DNA of 64,000 nucleotides from Drosophila miranda (GCF_003369915.1 NC_046675.1:20026001-20090000), one strand, 5' to 3'. Counted from the first letter of the stretch, positions 9,847 to 20,190 are shown. The notes: generated by a model from the sequence alone, not told the origin. Numbers and translations: made by a program.

Positions 9847-10884
9847 ATGCCTGGCAAAAGACTAAGCTTTGACGTTGTCCAGTTGATTTACTATAATCAC
9901 CAGTTGGGCAAATCTGTTGCAGACATGGTAGACATGTTTTCAGTATTAAGGAAAACAATTTACAATGTCCTAAGTCGCGCGAAGAACGAAGGGAGACTGG
10001 AAACCAAATCTGGAGGTGGCCGTAAAAGGAAGATAGACAAACGGGCAGACCGCATAATCATGAGGAAAATTAATCAGAATCCGCAAATATCGGTCAGGAC
10101 TCTGGCCAAGGAACTTGACGAAGAACTTGACTTGGTTGTTTCACACGAAACAGTACGCCAGGTTATTCTACGCCATAAATACTCTTCCAGAGTGGCACGA
10201 AAAAAACCGCTGCTTTCGTCGGTCAATGTGGAAAAGCGCTTCACTTTCGCTGTTAACATGATCAGTAAGCCGGCAGAGTATTGGGATGACGTCATATTTT
10301 GCGACGAAACAAAAATGATGCTATATTACAATGATGGTCCACCCAGAGTATGGCGCAAGCCGTTAACAGCTTTAGATAACCGAAACATCATTCCGACTGT
10401 AAAGTTTGGAAAACTTTCGGTTATGATTTGGGGGTGCAACTCTAGCCGAGGAGTGGGAAATATTGAATTTATTGAGAACACAATGGATGCCAAACAGTAC
10501 CTCCAAATTTTAGAAACAAATTTAAAAAGCAGTGCGGAGAAATTTGGTCTCATTACGGACAATAGGGCCAAATTTAAGTTTTATCAAGACAATGATCCCA
10601 AACATAAAGAGTCCAATGTGAGAGCTTGGCTGCTTTAAAACTGTGGAAAAGTTATTGATACACCACCCCAGAGTCCCGATCTTAACCCCATTGAAAATTG
10701 GGGGCCTATTTGAAGAAGAAAGTGGGGAAAAAGACAGCCCAAAAACCGCAATCAGCTCAAAGAATTCATATTGGAAGAGTGGCAAAAGATTCCCTTTGAG
10801 TATGACCTACAAAAATTGATAAATTCGATGAAAAAACGGCTCCAGCATGTAGTCAATGCTAAGGGTGGACATACCAAATATTAA
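9847..10884 (+). pseudogene. Tc1-type transposase of the S-like element, broken near the C-terminus
   Basis: The frame starts MPGKRLSF at 9847. It has an N-terminal helix-turn-helix region (residues about 1-110) and the DDE catalytic core. FCDETKM supplies the first D, FYQDNDPKHKE the second D, and SPDLNPIEN the E. A stop at 10636-10638 cuts the frame after 263 codons. A second stop and a frame disturbance follow near 10711. The original end GGHTKY and TAA at 10882-10884 are in the starting frame, giving an expected 345 residues. Because the catalytic E lies beyond the first stop, this copy should not make active enzyme. Confidence 0.85.
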
Positions 10885-10945
10885 AATAAGTTAAATATAT
10901 TAAATAATTACGAAGAATTTTGAATTTAAAAAATGAAAATATTTT

Positions 10946-11178
10946 GTGTAAAGACTTTCTTGACAGTGTCAAAAATGAGTAATCATTGTTTTTGTTATTT
11001 TTTAAGTTACCTATTTATAGTTTTGTTATTTTTTTTTCACTAACTACTTTATAATTAATCCCTGAATGGTTATGAATTAAAAAAATTTGATAAATTTGAA
11101 CCAAAGGCCATTATTTTCTTATCCAAAGTCAAAAAATTTAATTTATTTTCAGTGTGTAAAGAGTTTCTCGACATACTG
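10946..11178 (-). repeat. Right terminal inverted repeat of the S-like element
   Basis: Inverted counterpart of 9445-9679, with only scattered mismatches (for example gagtttctcgac against gtcaagaaactc). The two arms are similar enough to suggest a fairly recent insertion compared with the surrounding debris. Confidence 0.8.
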
Positions 11179-11398
11179 TACATACATATGTATATTAAAC
11201 CACCAAAAAATATGTAATTAGGATGGGTGTATTTCCATGAAAAACTTAGCTATTATTTGGCACCCAGTATTTAGCGAACAGAGAATGCCGTCATGAATTT
11301 ATTTCTTGCATACTACATTATTTGCTTCTATACCATATGAATTAATTGAACAGAATGAAACTAACTCTTATTTAATTTATTGCACTTTTATTTACATT

Positions 11399-11864
11399 CT
11401 ACTTTAAACTGTTTAAATCTTTTTCACATGTCCTATATGCCACGCCAATTCCAAATCCAGTACCCAGCCATGCCGGCCACGCTCGTCGTCTGAAAAAGAG
11501 TAGCGACACAGCAGATCCAATAATAAGTCCTCCACCTGAAAAATGGGTTTTGTGAATACATGTATGTACTTACATATGTGTATTGTAAATTAACTGTACA
11601 CCCTCTTCCCTGATTTCACAGATATGGAACTTTAATAAATATTCAATGATACACCCACAAAAATATTTATTACTTGTACTACGACAAGTTAAATGCGACA
11701 TTTTTTAGAACAAATCCTGGATTTACTCTTTAAACTTTTCTGTATATACCGATAGTGCATTACATAAGTAGTTACTCACCTCCTTTAACAATGGTATCTG
11801 ATACACAGCGATCTAATCGTTTTCCGACGTTATCCTCAAGGAATACTTTCTCTTCAACTGGCAT
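11399..11864 (-). CDS. Mic10: Mic10/MINOS1, MICOS core subunit
   Basis: Two exons on the minus strand, 11780-11864 and 11399-11535, join in phase (GGA G|GT GGA) to encode 73 residues. The start is MPVEEKVFLEDNVGKRLDRC. Mic10 is a small inner-membrane protein that oligomerises to bend cristae junctions in the MICOS complex. The two membrane segments carry the family's glycine signatures: KGGGLIIGSAVSLLFF and GTGFGIGVAY, separated by the charged turn RRRAWP. The C-terminus is RTCEKDLNSLK. Length is close to the human protein (about 78 residues). AATAAA signals occur on the minus strand just downstream. This gene is too short and too split to show as one open frame, but splice sites and motifs make it convincing. 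Confidence 0.92.
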
Positions 11865-12269
11865 TTTCCACGAAATTTTTACAAATTGTCCCAAAATATA
11901 AATATGAATCTTTGGGTGAATTAAGTAAAGCAAAGTGATTGGAATTTAGTCAAGTTAGCGTCGGCAAGTAAGCAGAATTTTTGAAACAAGAAACAACTGA
12001 CCTAAGAACACTATATATTGTGGTTGTGATCACTTTCCATTTGTAGTATGTAAAAACACATTTGGAAGTTGGGATATCTGTGGTAAACAAAACAATGTAA
12101 AATACAGGTTCTTTTCAGGAATTGGCAATACTAATGTCAATACGTAAAATCTGACAACGCCATAATGAACTTTGTCTTTTTTTAGCATATACATATATAC
12201 GTACAATGGTATAATGTATAATTGGTTTTTTTTTTGTTTACAATCAGTTCAAAAAATTAATTTGCCAAA

Positions 12270-12985
12270 ACAATGGAAATTTCTCTAGAGGTTTTTCTTT
12301 GGATTATTTTTCCCAAAAAGAATGTGTTGATGATCTTCAACAATTTATCGCTGGTTTGCCGAATTTAATCGTGGTGGTTCAATCGATGAAATGCGTAAAA
12401 AGTTCGACGGTGGTGCTTCAAAAGACGTTAATAAAATCGGGATAGGTGATAAATCATGGATATATACGTATGAGCCGGAAACTAAACAGCAATCGACCGT
12501 GTGGGTGTTCCAATAGCAGTTCAACTTTGAAGCAAATGATCGACTGTTTCTTCGGGAGAATTGGTCATGATGCCATTGTTCCGCTAGAGAAACGTAGGAC
12601 TGCAAATTTTGATTTGTACACGACCAGTTTTTTGCCGGAGGTCTTCGGAGAAATTCGCAAAACCAACTGCCGAACACGAATCATTCTTCATCATGACAAT
12701 GCGAGCTCTCAGACAGTCAAAAAATCGAAATGATGACTCATCCGCCCTACAATCCTGCCTTGGCACCCAATGACTTCATTTTATTTACTCACATAAAAAA
12801 AAAATGCGTAGGTAACAAATGATGAGCGCCGAAGAAGCAGTTGAAGCGTTTAAAAACCATGCTTTGGAGGTGTCTCAAGAGGAATGAAAAAACTGCTTTG
12901 AGCAATGGTTCGAACGTATGCAAAAGTATATGGATCATAAGCTGGTATATTTTGAAAAACAATAAAGACATTTTCATTTAAAAGT
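12270..12985 (+). mobile_element. Degenerate mariner-family transposon copy
   Basis: Translation in shifting frames gives pieces of a mariner transposase: WIYTYEPETKQQSTVWVFQ (first catalytic region), FGEIRKTN, IILHHDNASS (second catalytic D) and a C-terminus EEAVEAFKNHALEVSQ. Stops and frameshifts occur throughout, and the N-terminal third is shortened. A related copy lies at 41607-42455. The subgroup is uncertain. Confidence 0.75.
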
Positions 12986-13029
12986 TTTGGTTTTTATTTG
13001 CTATTGCCGAATAATAATTAGCAGCCCTA

Positions 13030-13640
13030 GTAGCCTATTCACACTGTTCACCATCGATATCTGGGATGGACCGTAATAGCCTATTCAGACAGGCTACCAT
13101 CCACCATCCATTTCTGGGATGGTCCGCAAGGTTTTGCCGCTCCGAAAATTTCCCAGTTATTCCACCATCCATGTGGGATATTCCTAAACCCCAGATGTTA
13201 TTTTTAACAATAAGCGTTCATTGCAGATGTTAATAAATTCGTTTGGGACTCTATCGACGTCAACTGGACAGATCCTGCAGCGCCCGTACATTTTCTGCCA
13301 TCAATCGGCTCCGGCGAAGCGTGCCAAAGTGGATGGTCTACTGTGCTCACAGAGATCGCTAGAAAACGACAAAAAAAAACCTAGTTCATCAAAAGCAGCA
13401 TTCAGGACCTGATCAGCACCCAAAATAAATTTCAGAAGGACTGATGCAATTTTTTATGAGAGCAAGTAAATAAATAAATTATTAATATTACGTATTTTGC
13501 TCTTAAATCAAATCCAAGACAATTGCCAAGTTTTTACTTGAATATTCATAAGAAAAACACCTCTTCCGCGCAAACATTTTGATATGTTTTATTGTCATCT
13601 GTTTTTGATGGATGGTGTTTTACATCTGACAAAATTATCA
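13030..13640. mobile_element. Possible PIF/Harbinger-type element remnant
   Basis: Positions 13040-13165 contain two blocks of the form tattcacac/agacag followed by accatcc and a ccatttctgggatgg motif. Positions 13597-13622 carry an inverted version (tgtttttgatggatggtg). The same motifs bound the element at 54722-55512. Between them, 13197-13384 is open and may derive from the element's accessory protein. Assignment to PIF/Harbinger rests on a weak MADF-like similarity and is tentative. Confidence 0.35.
13197..13384 (+). pseudogene. Unidentified coding-like segment, possibly MADF-like
   Basis: After a possible splice acceptor (cattgcag, ending near 13225) one frame reads VNKFVWDSIDVNWTDPAAP and continues to a stop near 13380. 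A second frame is open to 13412. The piece FVWDSIDVNWTD resembles DKRFAWSRAEKNWTE from the element at 54722-55512. I cannot name the protein. It might be a host terminal exon, as AATAAA-like runs follow near 13468, but the flanking repeats favour a transposon fragment. Confidence 0.25.
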
Positions 13641-13869
13641 ACCGCTTCCACAGCACAGACTGGGGAAATTGTATAATTGCATCATGGTCTGTGCTCAGTG
13701 TGCAAAAGCAAATAGTATGAACAATCAATTTTGGAAAATGGTATGGCATGCTTGGAACGTTATTTCAGAGATTCTTACCATTGTTCCAAAAGCAATAGAA
13801 TCTCAACTAAATTTTCTCTTAGCAATTTTAGGCAATTTAGTCAAACTTTGTTGTCAATCTGTGCCGACG

Positions 13870-14524
13870 ATGGGGCGAAGAAAATCTAAAAGAAAGCCGC
13901 CACCGAAAAGGAAAAATATAGAACCACTCGACCAGCAATTTAACTGTCCGTTCTGCAACCATGAAAAATCCTGTGAAGTGAAAATGTAACTATCTTTACT
14001 GACACGCACGAATGTGTTTATTACAGTCATTAAGAGTTAAAACCTAGCATATTACAGTTGATATAAGCCTACCTTTGCATTTAACATATTAAGATTATAA
14101 TAGATCGAAATTGTTATTTTGTAAAAAAAAAAAAAAATGCCAATGGGCAGTATGCGGCTTGTGGTAAACACCAAGGAGTTTAAAATTGCACGACACATTC
14201 AGACATTCAAAACTTCAGACAGCACTTTAATTGTACATATGTATGTATACCTAAATATGTACATAAAAGTATGAGTTTTCTTTTTTAAACTTTATATCAC
14301 GGCGGGAATATTACTCTCCCTTTAAGGTTTTTACTCTAAATGGCTTGAAATTCTTGTATACCAATTACATCTTTAATTTCAAAACTTTCAGGGATAAAGG
14401 AAGAAACACAGCAAAAATCACGTGTCGAGTGTGTTTGGAAGACTTTCAAACTGGAATTAATTTTTTATCAGAGCCAATTGACGTTTATAATGATTGGGTA
14501 GATGCATGCGAAACGGCCAATTAA
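13870..14524 (+). CDS. Elf1: Transcription elongation factor 1 homolog (ELOF1/Elf1)
   Basis: Two exons, 13870-13985 and 14392-14524, splice in phase (AT|G) to give 82 residues, the usual size for this family. ELOF1/Elf1 binds RNA polymerase II near the DNA entry site and supports elongation and transcription-coupled repair. The basic N-terminus [15 protein letters not shown] is diagnostic. It is followed by a four-cysteine zinc ribbon: CPFC in exon 1, and CRVC (within [10 protein letters not shown]) in exon 2. The conserved end is [13 protein letters not shown]. The start is chosen because the family begins exactly at MGRRKSKRK; the longer upstream open frame from 13669 is not part of it. D. 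melanogaster has an ELOF1 gene in heterochromatin, consistent with this location. Confidence 0.95.
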
Positions 14525-15249
14525 TTAAATTGGATAAAAATTAAAATTAAAACAAAAATTTAACTTAATGACATATTAAAATAAGTATGTTTGTTCTAAG
14601 AGCTTAGGATTATATAAACAGTTAAATATAATATTTGATTGAGACTTAAATAATTAACTTTCAATTCAATTAGCGGCCAGTTACTTTTAAGAACGCTAGT
14701 GTTGGCGCTCCAAATTTTGTATACTCCAAGGCCTCGCGCACACTATAGCTGAAAGAGGGCCGAAAGTGCATCTGAGCTGAAGAGGCTTTCAAATCTAGAT
14801 ATTAACTTTTTTCGCTGGAATCAGTATGGCAGGATGACCACACTGTAATGTTTAAATCTGTTTAAAAAACTTTTTTGTTTTTGTTTTTGAAGGAACCCCA
14901 ACCAAAAGTTCTCATTTGTGCAGACTAATTTGTACGAGCTAAGTCCTCCCCACAGTTTTGCAATGGGGTCCGTCTATAATTTTAGACTTCCTCTATCCAC
15001 TCGATGTAGTTCCTTACTCGTTCGTTTTATTTCGTATATCTCTTAAATCTATTGATCATATCAGACCTTTTTGGATCGATAATATCGATTGCGCTTCTGT
15101 ATCTGTACACAATGTAAGGCGCAAACTTCAAATTAATTCACATGTATTTACATAATAACTAAAATATTTACACTTTTACCATTTATAACTTATTTAATAC
15201 TCTGTTATTTTAAAGAGCTTAATACGGTTGGATATGTTTCATTCTGTGT
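14525..15249. other. Intergenic, no gene recognised
   Basis: AT-rich flank between Elf1 and a CR1-like element. There are no recognisable domains, repeats with clear partners or RNA genes. A moderately GC-rich patch near 14700-14800 has no open frame of note. Confidence 0.5.
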
Positions 15250-17425
15250 GTTACTATTCTGTAGCCAATGCAAATAAAAGCCACCAAACACTATTAAATT
15301 ACTAAAATTCATCTCCTCGGAGAACGTGCAGCTAGTAACGTATGTAACGTCCGCGTCCGTGGTGTCCGCAAGCTCACTTTCTGTCCCGTCCATTTAGATC
15401 CCACCTGTGAATAGAAGATCCGGATCTACGGATATTGCCACCCCAGGTGCTAGGCCTGTGGTGCCTAAACCACTGGTGGCCGTTACAACAAAACGACAAG
15501 TTTTTGTTTCACGGCTGGCCCCTGACCTCACATGATGATGTTACTGCTTTTATACAAATCCAAATAAAAGCCGCCTGTTTAAAGGTGGATAAGTTTAACT
15601 TCTCTTATGCCAGGGTGATGGCCTCCATTAAGATAAGCGTCTCCCCATCTCAATTCGACACAATTTGTTCTGACAATTTTTTCCGGGAGCATTTTGTGGT
15701 GAAAGAGTTTAAGCAAAGACTATACAATACCAAGATGTTGCATGAGGAACAAATTCTTTTTCAATTTTCGTTTGACGCTTCATGGTACGGGCGCGCGGGG
15801 CTATTACTTCAATTCTCATTTACGCTACCTTCGCCTCCGAAATGCTACTCGGCTTGGTCAATGCCTCGGTCAGCGTCGAGTCGGTGTGTCTCGAGAGAAA
15901 GAATACAAAAACAAAATATGAATCGTCTGCGTGCCGAAACCGTAGGGCAGCGTGGTCGCTGATGTCTTTGGCGCGGCACAGTGGGGACTCAGACGAAATA
16001 GTCAAAAAATTGTATGAGTGCTTTAGATAAATTTAATGTACGCATCTAATAGAGAATTTTCCAATCGAATTTTCAAGATAGTTTTAGTTTAGGAGATATA
16101 AGCACTCAAAGTTTAACATTTTTTCAGTGTGCAAATATTTATTGAACTCATATTCACTAACTAATTTAGCAAGCTGAGACGGCCAAAGGTCCCACTGTGC
16201 CGCTCCAAAGACATCGGCGATCCGCGACCACCGCTCCGACGGTGCTGAGGCTCGAGAGTCCAGAATTGCCGAACAGACGAAACCGACTGGCAGCGGGGTC
16301 GCGGTAGAGACGAAGTACAGGCGAAAAGGGAATTGAAACCCCGCGCGCTCCCTCGTGCCTTTTGGGTTCTAATGTTAGGACCCGCCATAGAACAGCTTTT
16401 TGGTCGCTCATGCAACATCTTGGTATTGTATAGTCTTTGGTTTAAGGCTAAGAAAAATAATAGCTCCCCATAAATCGCCAAAATCAGTCCAACGTGCCAT
16501 TCTGTGTGTAAAACTGATTCTTTCCGCTTTCGCTATATTCCACAATCTTCGGATATCAATCTATGGGCAGCACTTATCCGCATTAACTTCAACTTGCCAG
16601 GAACTGCTGGGTTCTCGGTAAACGAGTCTAGTAACCTATTGCCCATGTCACGACATGACTTTGTTGACGGCTTGCTTGACCTCCCCGTGTCTCAAGTCAA
16701 TCATATGAAAAATTCCTTAGTTCGATTGCTTGATCTGTGCTTTGTCTCGGATCCGACCATAGTGTTGTTAACCCGAGCCCTTCCGCTCACTATACCTGAA
16801 GACATCTTCCATCCTACTTTCGAAGTGTCGCTACATATAGAAACAATTGTATTGGATCCGTCGAGTAGGCTATCTGAACGTGTCCGCTACTTTCGTAAAG
16901 CCGATCTTGCGAAGCTTAATAACCTCATTAGGGATTTTAATTGGTCTGCTTTATACTTGTGCACTGATGTCATAAAAGGCACCAACATTTTTTACAATGC
17001 TCTTGACACATTTTTTGATTCTTGTAGCCCGCTTTCTTGTCCGATTAGATCTGAAAAACCCCATTGGTTTACCACAGACTTATCCAGTCAAAAAAATTGA
17101 AACAAATGTATAACAAATTTCAATAACTCTCGCTATGTAATAGCTCGGTTAAACTTGTCAGCTCTTAATGCTATAACACTACCTATCTCGATGCACTATA
17201 CGTTTTTCACAGGACTCAATACAGTTTTAAGCGTAGAACGTCCGCACACCCATCCTTGCTAATTCGCATACGTCGTAATACGTCGTCAAATAATGATCGG
17301 GCAATTGCCGATCTTGTTGCCCAATTTTTCCAAGCTACCTGTTCCGAGGAAAGCTACTCTGGTCATTTGTACACAAACAGTTTACCGAGGTCGAAAGGCA
17401 TTTTCAATTCTTGTTAAATGAATGA
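15250..17425 (+). mobile_element. CR1-like retrotransposon (ORF1 C-terminal part plus start of ORF2), carrying a foldback insertion
   Basis: From about 15309 the sequence follows the ORF1 of the copy at 61149-61691 (ggagaacgtgcagc, then VVPKPLVAV and RQVFVSRL in shifting frames) up to 15713. It resumes at 16440 with aaggctaagaaaaataatag. Positions 16504-17100 encode the endonuclease-region segment that contains VNESSNL, MSRHDFVDGLLDL and LLDLCFVSDP, parallel to 62316-62777. Homology fades near 17425. Stops and small deletions are frequent. The interruption at 15714-16439 is a separate element. Confidence 0.7.
15714..16439. mobile_element. Foldback-type DNA element with long inverted repeats and a 7-bp target duplication
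   Basis: The ends are perfect inverted repeats over at least 30 bases (left starts CAAAGACTATACAATACCAA, right is its reverse complement). They are flanked by the direct repeat gtttaag at 15707-15713 and 16440-16446. Imperfect inversion continues inward. For example gatgtctttggcgcggcacag near 15962 pairs with ctgtgccgctccaaagacatc near 16194. The arms therefore span roughly 275-300 bases around a central loop. No transposase frame is present, so it is non-autonomous. The CAAAG start resembles hAT ends, while a 7-bp duplication is recalled for P-superfamily (1360/ProtoP) elements; the superfamily is left open. Confidence 0.8.
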
Positions 17426-17429
17426 CCTC

Positions 17430-17750
17430 TACTCCGCGCTCGGTGCAGCTATATAGACTCAATAGGTCCATCTGGGACCATCACGGGACACTGACAGATC
17501 GGCACTTACGCCCCTAGACTGTCAATCCCTCACAATGACTTCTGCAGGAGTTGTCGAAGAAATCCTCCACTTCTTCTGCCACTGCGCGGCCCTAGGAAAT
17601 CATCGAAATCGTCTTCTTGGGGCCCCGTTCCTCATGGACATTTCGGAACTTTTCGAAGGGCATACGCCCATGCGGAAACACAATGGACCATTAACAGGTC
17701 GAAGTAAGCTGGTTCATCCCATCGCGCCAACTTACGCCCTCAAATTATAA
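17430..17750 (+). mobile_element. C-terminal fragment of another non-LTR retrotransposon
   Basis: A frame around 17535-17660 reads EEILHFFCHCAALGNHRNRL and LLGAPFLMDISELF. This matches the cysteine/histidine-rich end of jockey/R1/I-type reverse transcriptase polyproteins, in which a zinc-knuckle-like CxxC...HxxxC motif precedes a RRLLG-type stretch. It is short, 5' truncated and mixed in frame. Confidence 0.55.
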
Positions 17751-17759
17751 TAAGCGAGA

Positions 17760-18010
17760 GAAAGTATCATGATCGTCTTCGCAAAGAAATTTAAATTTAT
17801 TGCCGTACTTAAATTTTCAGCGTCACGTAATCGCCGGCTTTCACTTGCACAAACATTTTCCGATATACTTTTGAAATCACATGAATTGGTGCTCCCGTTT
17901 TCAGAAAACACAATATTTCTCCGTTTTCAAAACGGAAACATTTTCCTCGCCGAAATGAAAAGAAATGGCTCTTTGTACAACAAAACGAAAATGTTGGTAC
18001 AAACAATAAA
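17760..18010 (+). repeat. Dispersed MITE-like repeat fragment
   Basis: It shares aattggtgctcccgttttca, ctccgttttcaaaacggaaa and cgccgaaatgaaaag with 28290-28420, and a weaker match with 43500-43600. Here only one arm of the inverted-repeat element is clear. Confidence 0.55.
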
Positions 18011-18617
18011 TTTGTTAAACCCTAACAATTTACTTTTCAATATGAAGTCAGATATGTTCACAACATGTTGCATCTAAGATGTCTTGATCGTCTTAGCTAG
18101 TGCACTTTCTGCTGTCGTTTTGCTTCACAACAAGCAATTGAAAAAGTGTGTTAAGCTATTAAGCGTTTTTAACAACTGTTGCAATTTGAAGTTAATGAAA
18201 GTCGAGAGGCTGTTTATTATTCACAATTTATTTGCATATGTAAACCAACTTATGGCGTATGTACATATGGGGATGATTGGGGCGAACGATTGGTGCAAGG
18301 ATGTTAGTCTAATAGCTGCGACGATTAGCTCAAGACTGCCCATGCAAGGGCTGACGGGCCAAATTGCCGGGCCCTATGCAGCAAGCTTAGACGCGAGCGA
18401 GAGCGTATGATAGCCCGAGAGCGTTAGAGCTGCTCGGGAACGCTGTTAAGCCGAGTCCGAGAGATTGCGACATAAGGAGACGAAAGAATTCCGCTGCATG
18501 CGCATATGACTCGGAGTTTTGGACCGACAATGGTGGACGGAGAGTCTGTCCCGCGGGCGGGAATGGCTGAGGCGCCCCGAAAAGACCCAGAGAGGTCACC
18601 CATTGGCTCTTCCGAGT
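18011..18617. repeat. LTR-like fragment and unassigned GC-rich sequence
   Basis: Positions 18150-18245 match 57115-57205 (gctattaagcg, aactgttgcaa, aaagtcgagaggctgt, ttatttgcatatg). In the second location this lies next to BEL/Pao gag/protease remnants, so it is probably LTR or leader sequence. From about 18300 the composition turns GC-rich and leads into the tandem repeat. No gene seen. Confidence 0.4.
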
Positions 18618-20190
18618 GGGGTGGTCAACTTTGAAGCCCAGAGGGAACCGTACGAGACGTACCAGGGCACTTAGGCAATCACCGGACGGCCCTTGCGGGA
18701 ATATCTGTCTCTGGGCTACCACGGCCACACTGGGGCATCGACAGGCGTCCCCGAGAGCGCTTAGGCAAGGGCCGGACAGCACCTTCGGGACCCCATCAGA
18801 CCATGGATTGTTACGGGGATCGCCACCGTACTGGGGACCGACAGGTGTCACCGAGAGGGTTTAGGCAATCGCCGGATAGCACCTTCGGGATTCTACGGGT
18901 CTACAAACTACGAGGAATCATACGTGGACGCCGACAGGCATCACCGAGAGGGCTTAGGCAATCGCCGGACAGCACCTTGTAACGAACCTTCCTTTTGTGC
19001 CGCTTGAGTAAGCTGGGCTCGCTCAGTGGTTAGTAGGCTCGATGCAACGAATTTATATATTTGTCCGCTTTATTTATATGGCGTTAGACTAAGGCTTAGG
19101 TCTAGATATAACAATTGATATCGTCGAGTGTGACAGCGTTGAGGCTATTGTTAGGGGCAAATCGACCTCAGCGTCTGCTTTGGCCCGCCACTCTAATCCG
19201 CAATCTACTTCTCGCACTTCCCTCCTAGATTCCGCCGGTGGATGTGGATCATCACTTAATTTAGACTCACTCTCTGCTTTCCGTTATGCACTTCACTTCA
19301 CTAGTCGAACCGTACCGGGTTACTACTTCTGCGTTAAGCGGGGTTCAATATGCGCGCGCGGCAACTCATCTGCGGAAGATCTCGCTCCGTCGCCGCTGCC
19401 TCCTTTTATAACCCCGTCTTAACTTGACCTTGACTCGGCGTCGGTAAGTTTCCATTGTCGTCTCCACCGCTTTCGCAACGGGACCAGGCCAGTGGCGTGA
19501 TCTCATGACCATATTTGGTCGTCATCATGCGATGCACCTCTCTGGGAGCCCTTGGACGTTTCGCCGCATCCGGATACCCGCGGGTATCCGGACTGACGTT
19601 TGCATTATCCGGCCGGCCGTCAGCTTTATTCGGCCGCGCCTCAGCCTTTTCCGGCTGTGCTTCAGCCGAATTCGGCCTGTGGGAACCCTGGTTGCTTACA
19701 ACCTTCGGGACCCCATCAGACCATGGATTGTTACGGGTATCGTGACCGCACTGGGGACCGACAGGTGTCACTGACAGTGCTTAGGTTATCGCCGGATAGC
19801 ACCTTCGGGATCTTACGGGACTACAAACTACGGAGGTCATACGTAGACGCTGACAGGCATCACCGAGAGGGCTTAGGCAATCGCCGGATAGCACCTTCGG
19901 GATCCTACGAGACTACAAACTACTGGGAATCATACGTGGACGCCGACAGGCATCACCGAGTGGGCTTAGGCAATCCCCGGATAGCACCTTCGGGATCCTA
20001 CGGGACTACAAACTTCGGGGAATCAAACGTGGACGCCGACAGGCATCACCGAGAGGGCTTAGGCAATCGCCGGACAGCACCTTCTGGACCCCATCAGACC
20101 ATGGATTGTTACGGGGATCGCGACCACACTGGGGACCGACAGGTGACACCGAGAGTGCTTAGGCAATCGTCGGATAGCACCTTCGGGAGA
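18618..20190. repeat. Tandem repeat of about 93/100-bp units, interrupted by a solo LTR
   Basis: Nine related units can be anchored on the motif cttaggcaatcgcc, at about 18669, 18757, 18859, 18952, then (after the LTR) 19777, 19870, 19963, 20056 and 20157. Two unit types occur. One of about 93 bases contains actacaaactac...cgtggacgccgacaggcatc. One of about 100 bases contains ccccatcagaccatggattg and ctggggaccgacaggtg. Spacing between neighbouring 93-base units is constant, so copies are well conserved. Because 93 is a multiple of three, the DNA keeps one frame open for long distances (to 20445). The units are GC-rich unlike the host surroundings. Confidence 0.8.
18978..19700 (-). mobile_element. 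Solo LTR with 4-bp target duplication
   Basis: A 723-base segment begins TGTAACGAACC and ends TTGCTTACA, with imperfect inverted ends (TGTAA/TTACA). It is flanked by acct at 18974-18977 and 19701-19704, and the tandem repeat continues directly across it. On the minus strand it shows a TATAAAAGG box near 19410 and AATAAA signals downstream near 19070, the order expected for U3-R-U5. There are no internal genes, so it is the product of LTR-LTR recombination. A 4-bp duplication suits many gypsy-type elements. Confidence 0.8.

Larger units (their letters stand above)
9445..11178 (+). mobile_element. S-element-like Tc1 transposon with about 233-bp terminal inverted repeats
   Basis: A complete DNA transposon of about 1.73 kb. 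The left terminal repeat (9445-9679) and right terminal repeat (10946-11178) are inverted copies of about 233 bases. Each contains gtcaagaaactctttacaca-type ends at both its outer and inner limit, plus a shared core around ccattcagggattaattata. Length, repeat size and a 345-codon transposase frame match what I recall of the D. melanogaster S element (Tc1 superfamily). The right end is flanked by TA (actgta). The transposase is broken by internal stops. Confidence 0.8.

Noticed and set aside
13669..13989. 106-codon frame including the Elf1 start
   Set aside because: The N-terminal extension has no similarity to ELOF1. The family begins at MGRRKSKRK (13870), and the frame runs past the exon's splice donor.
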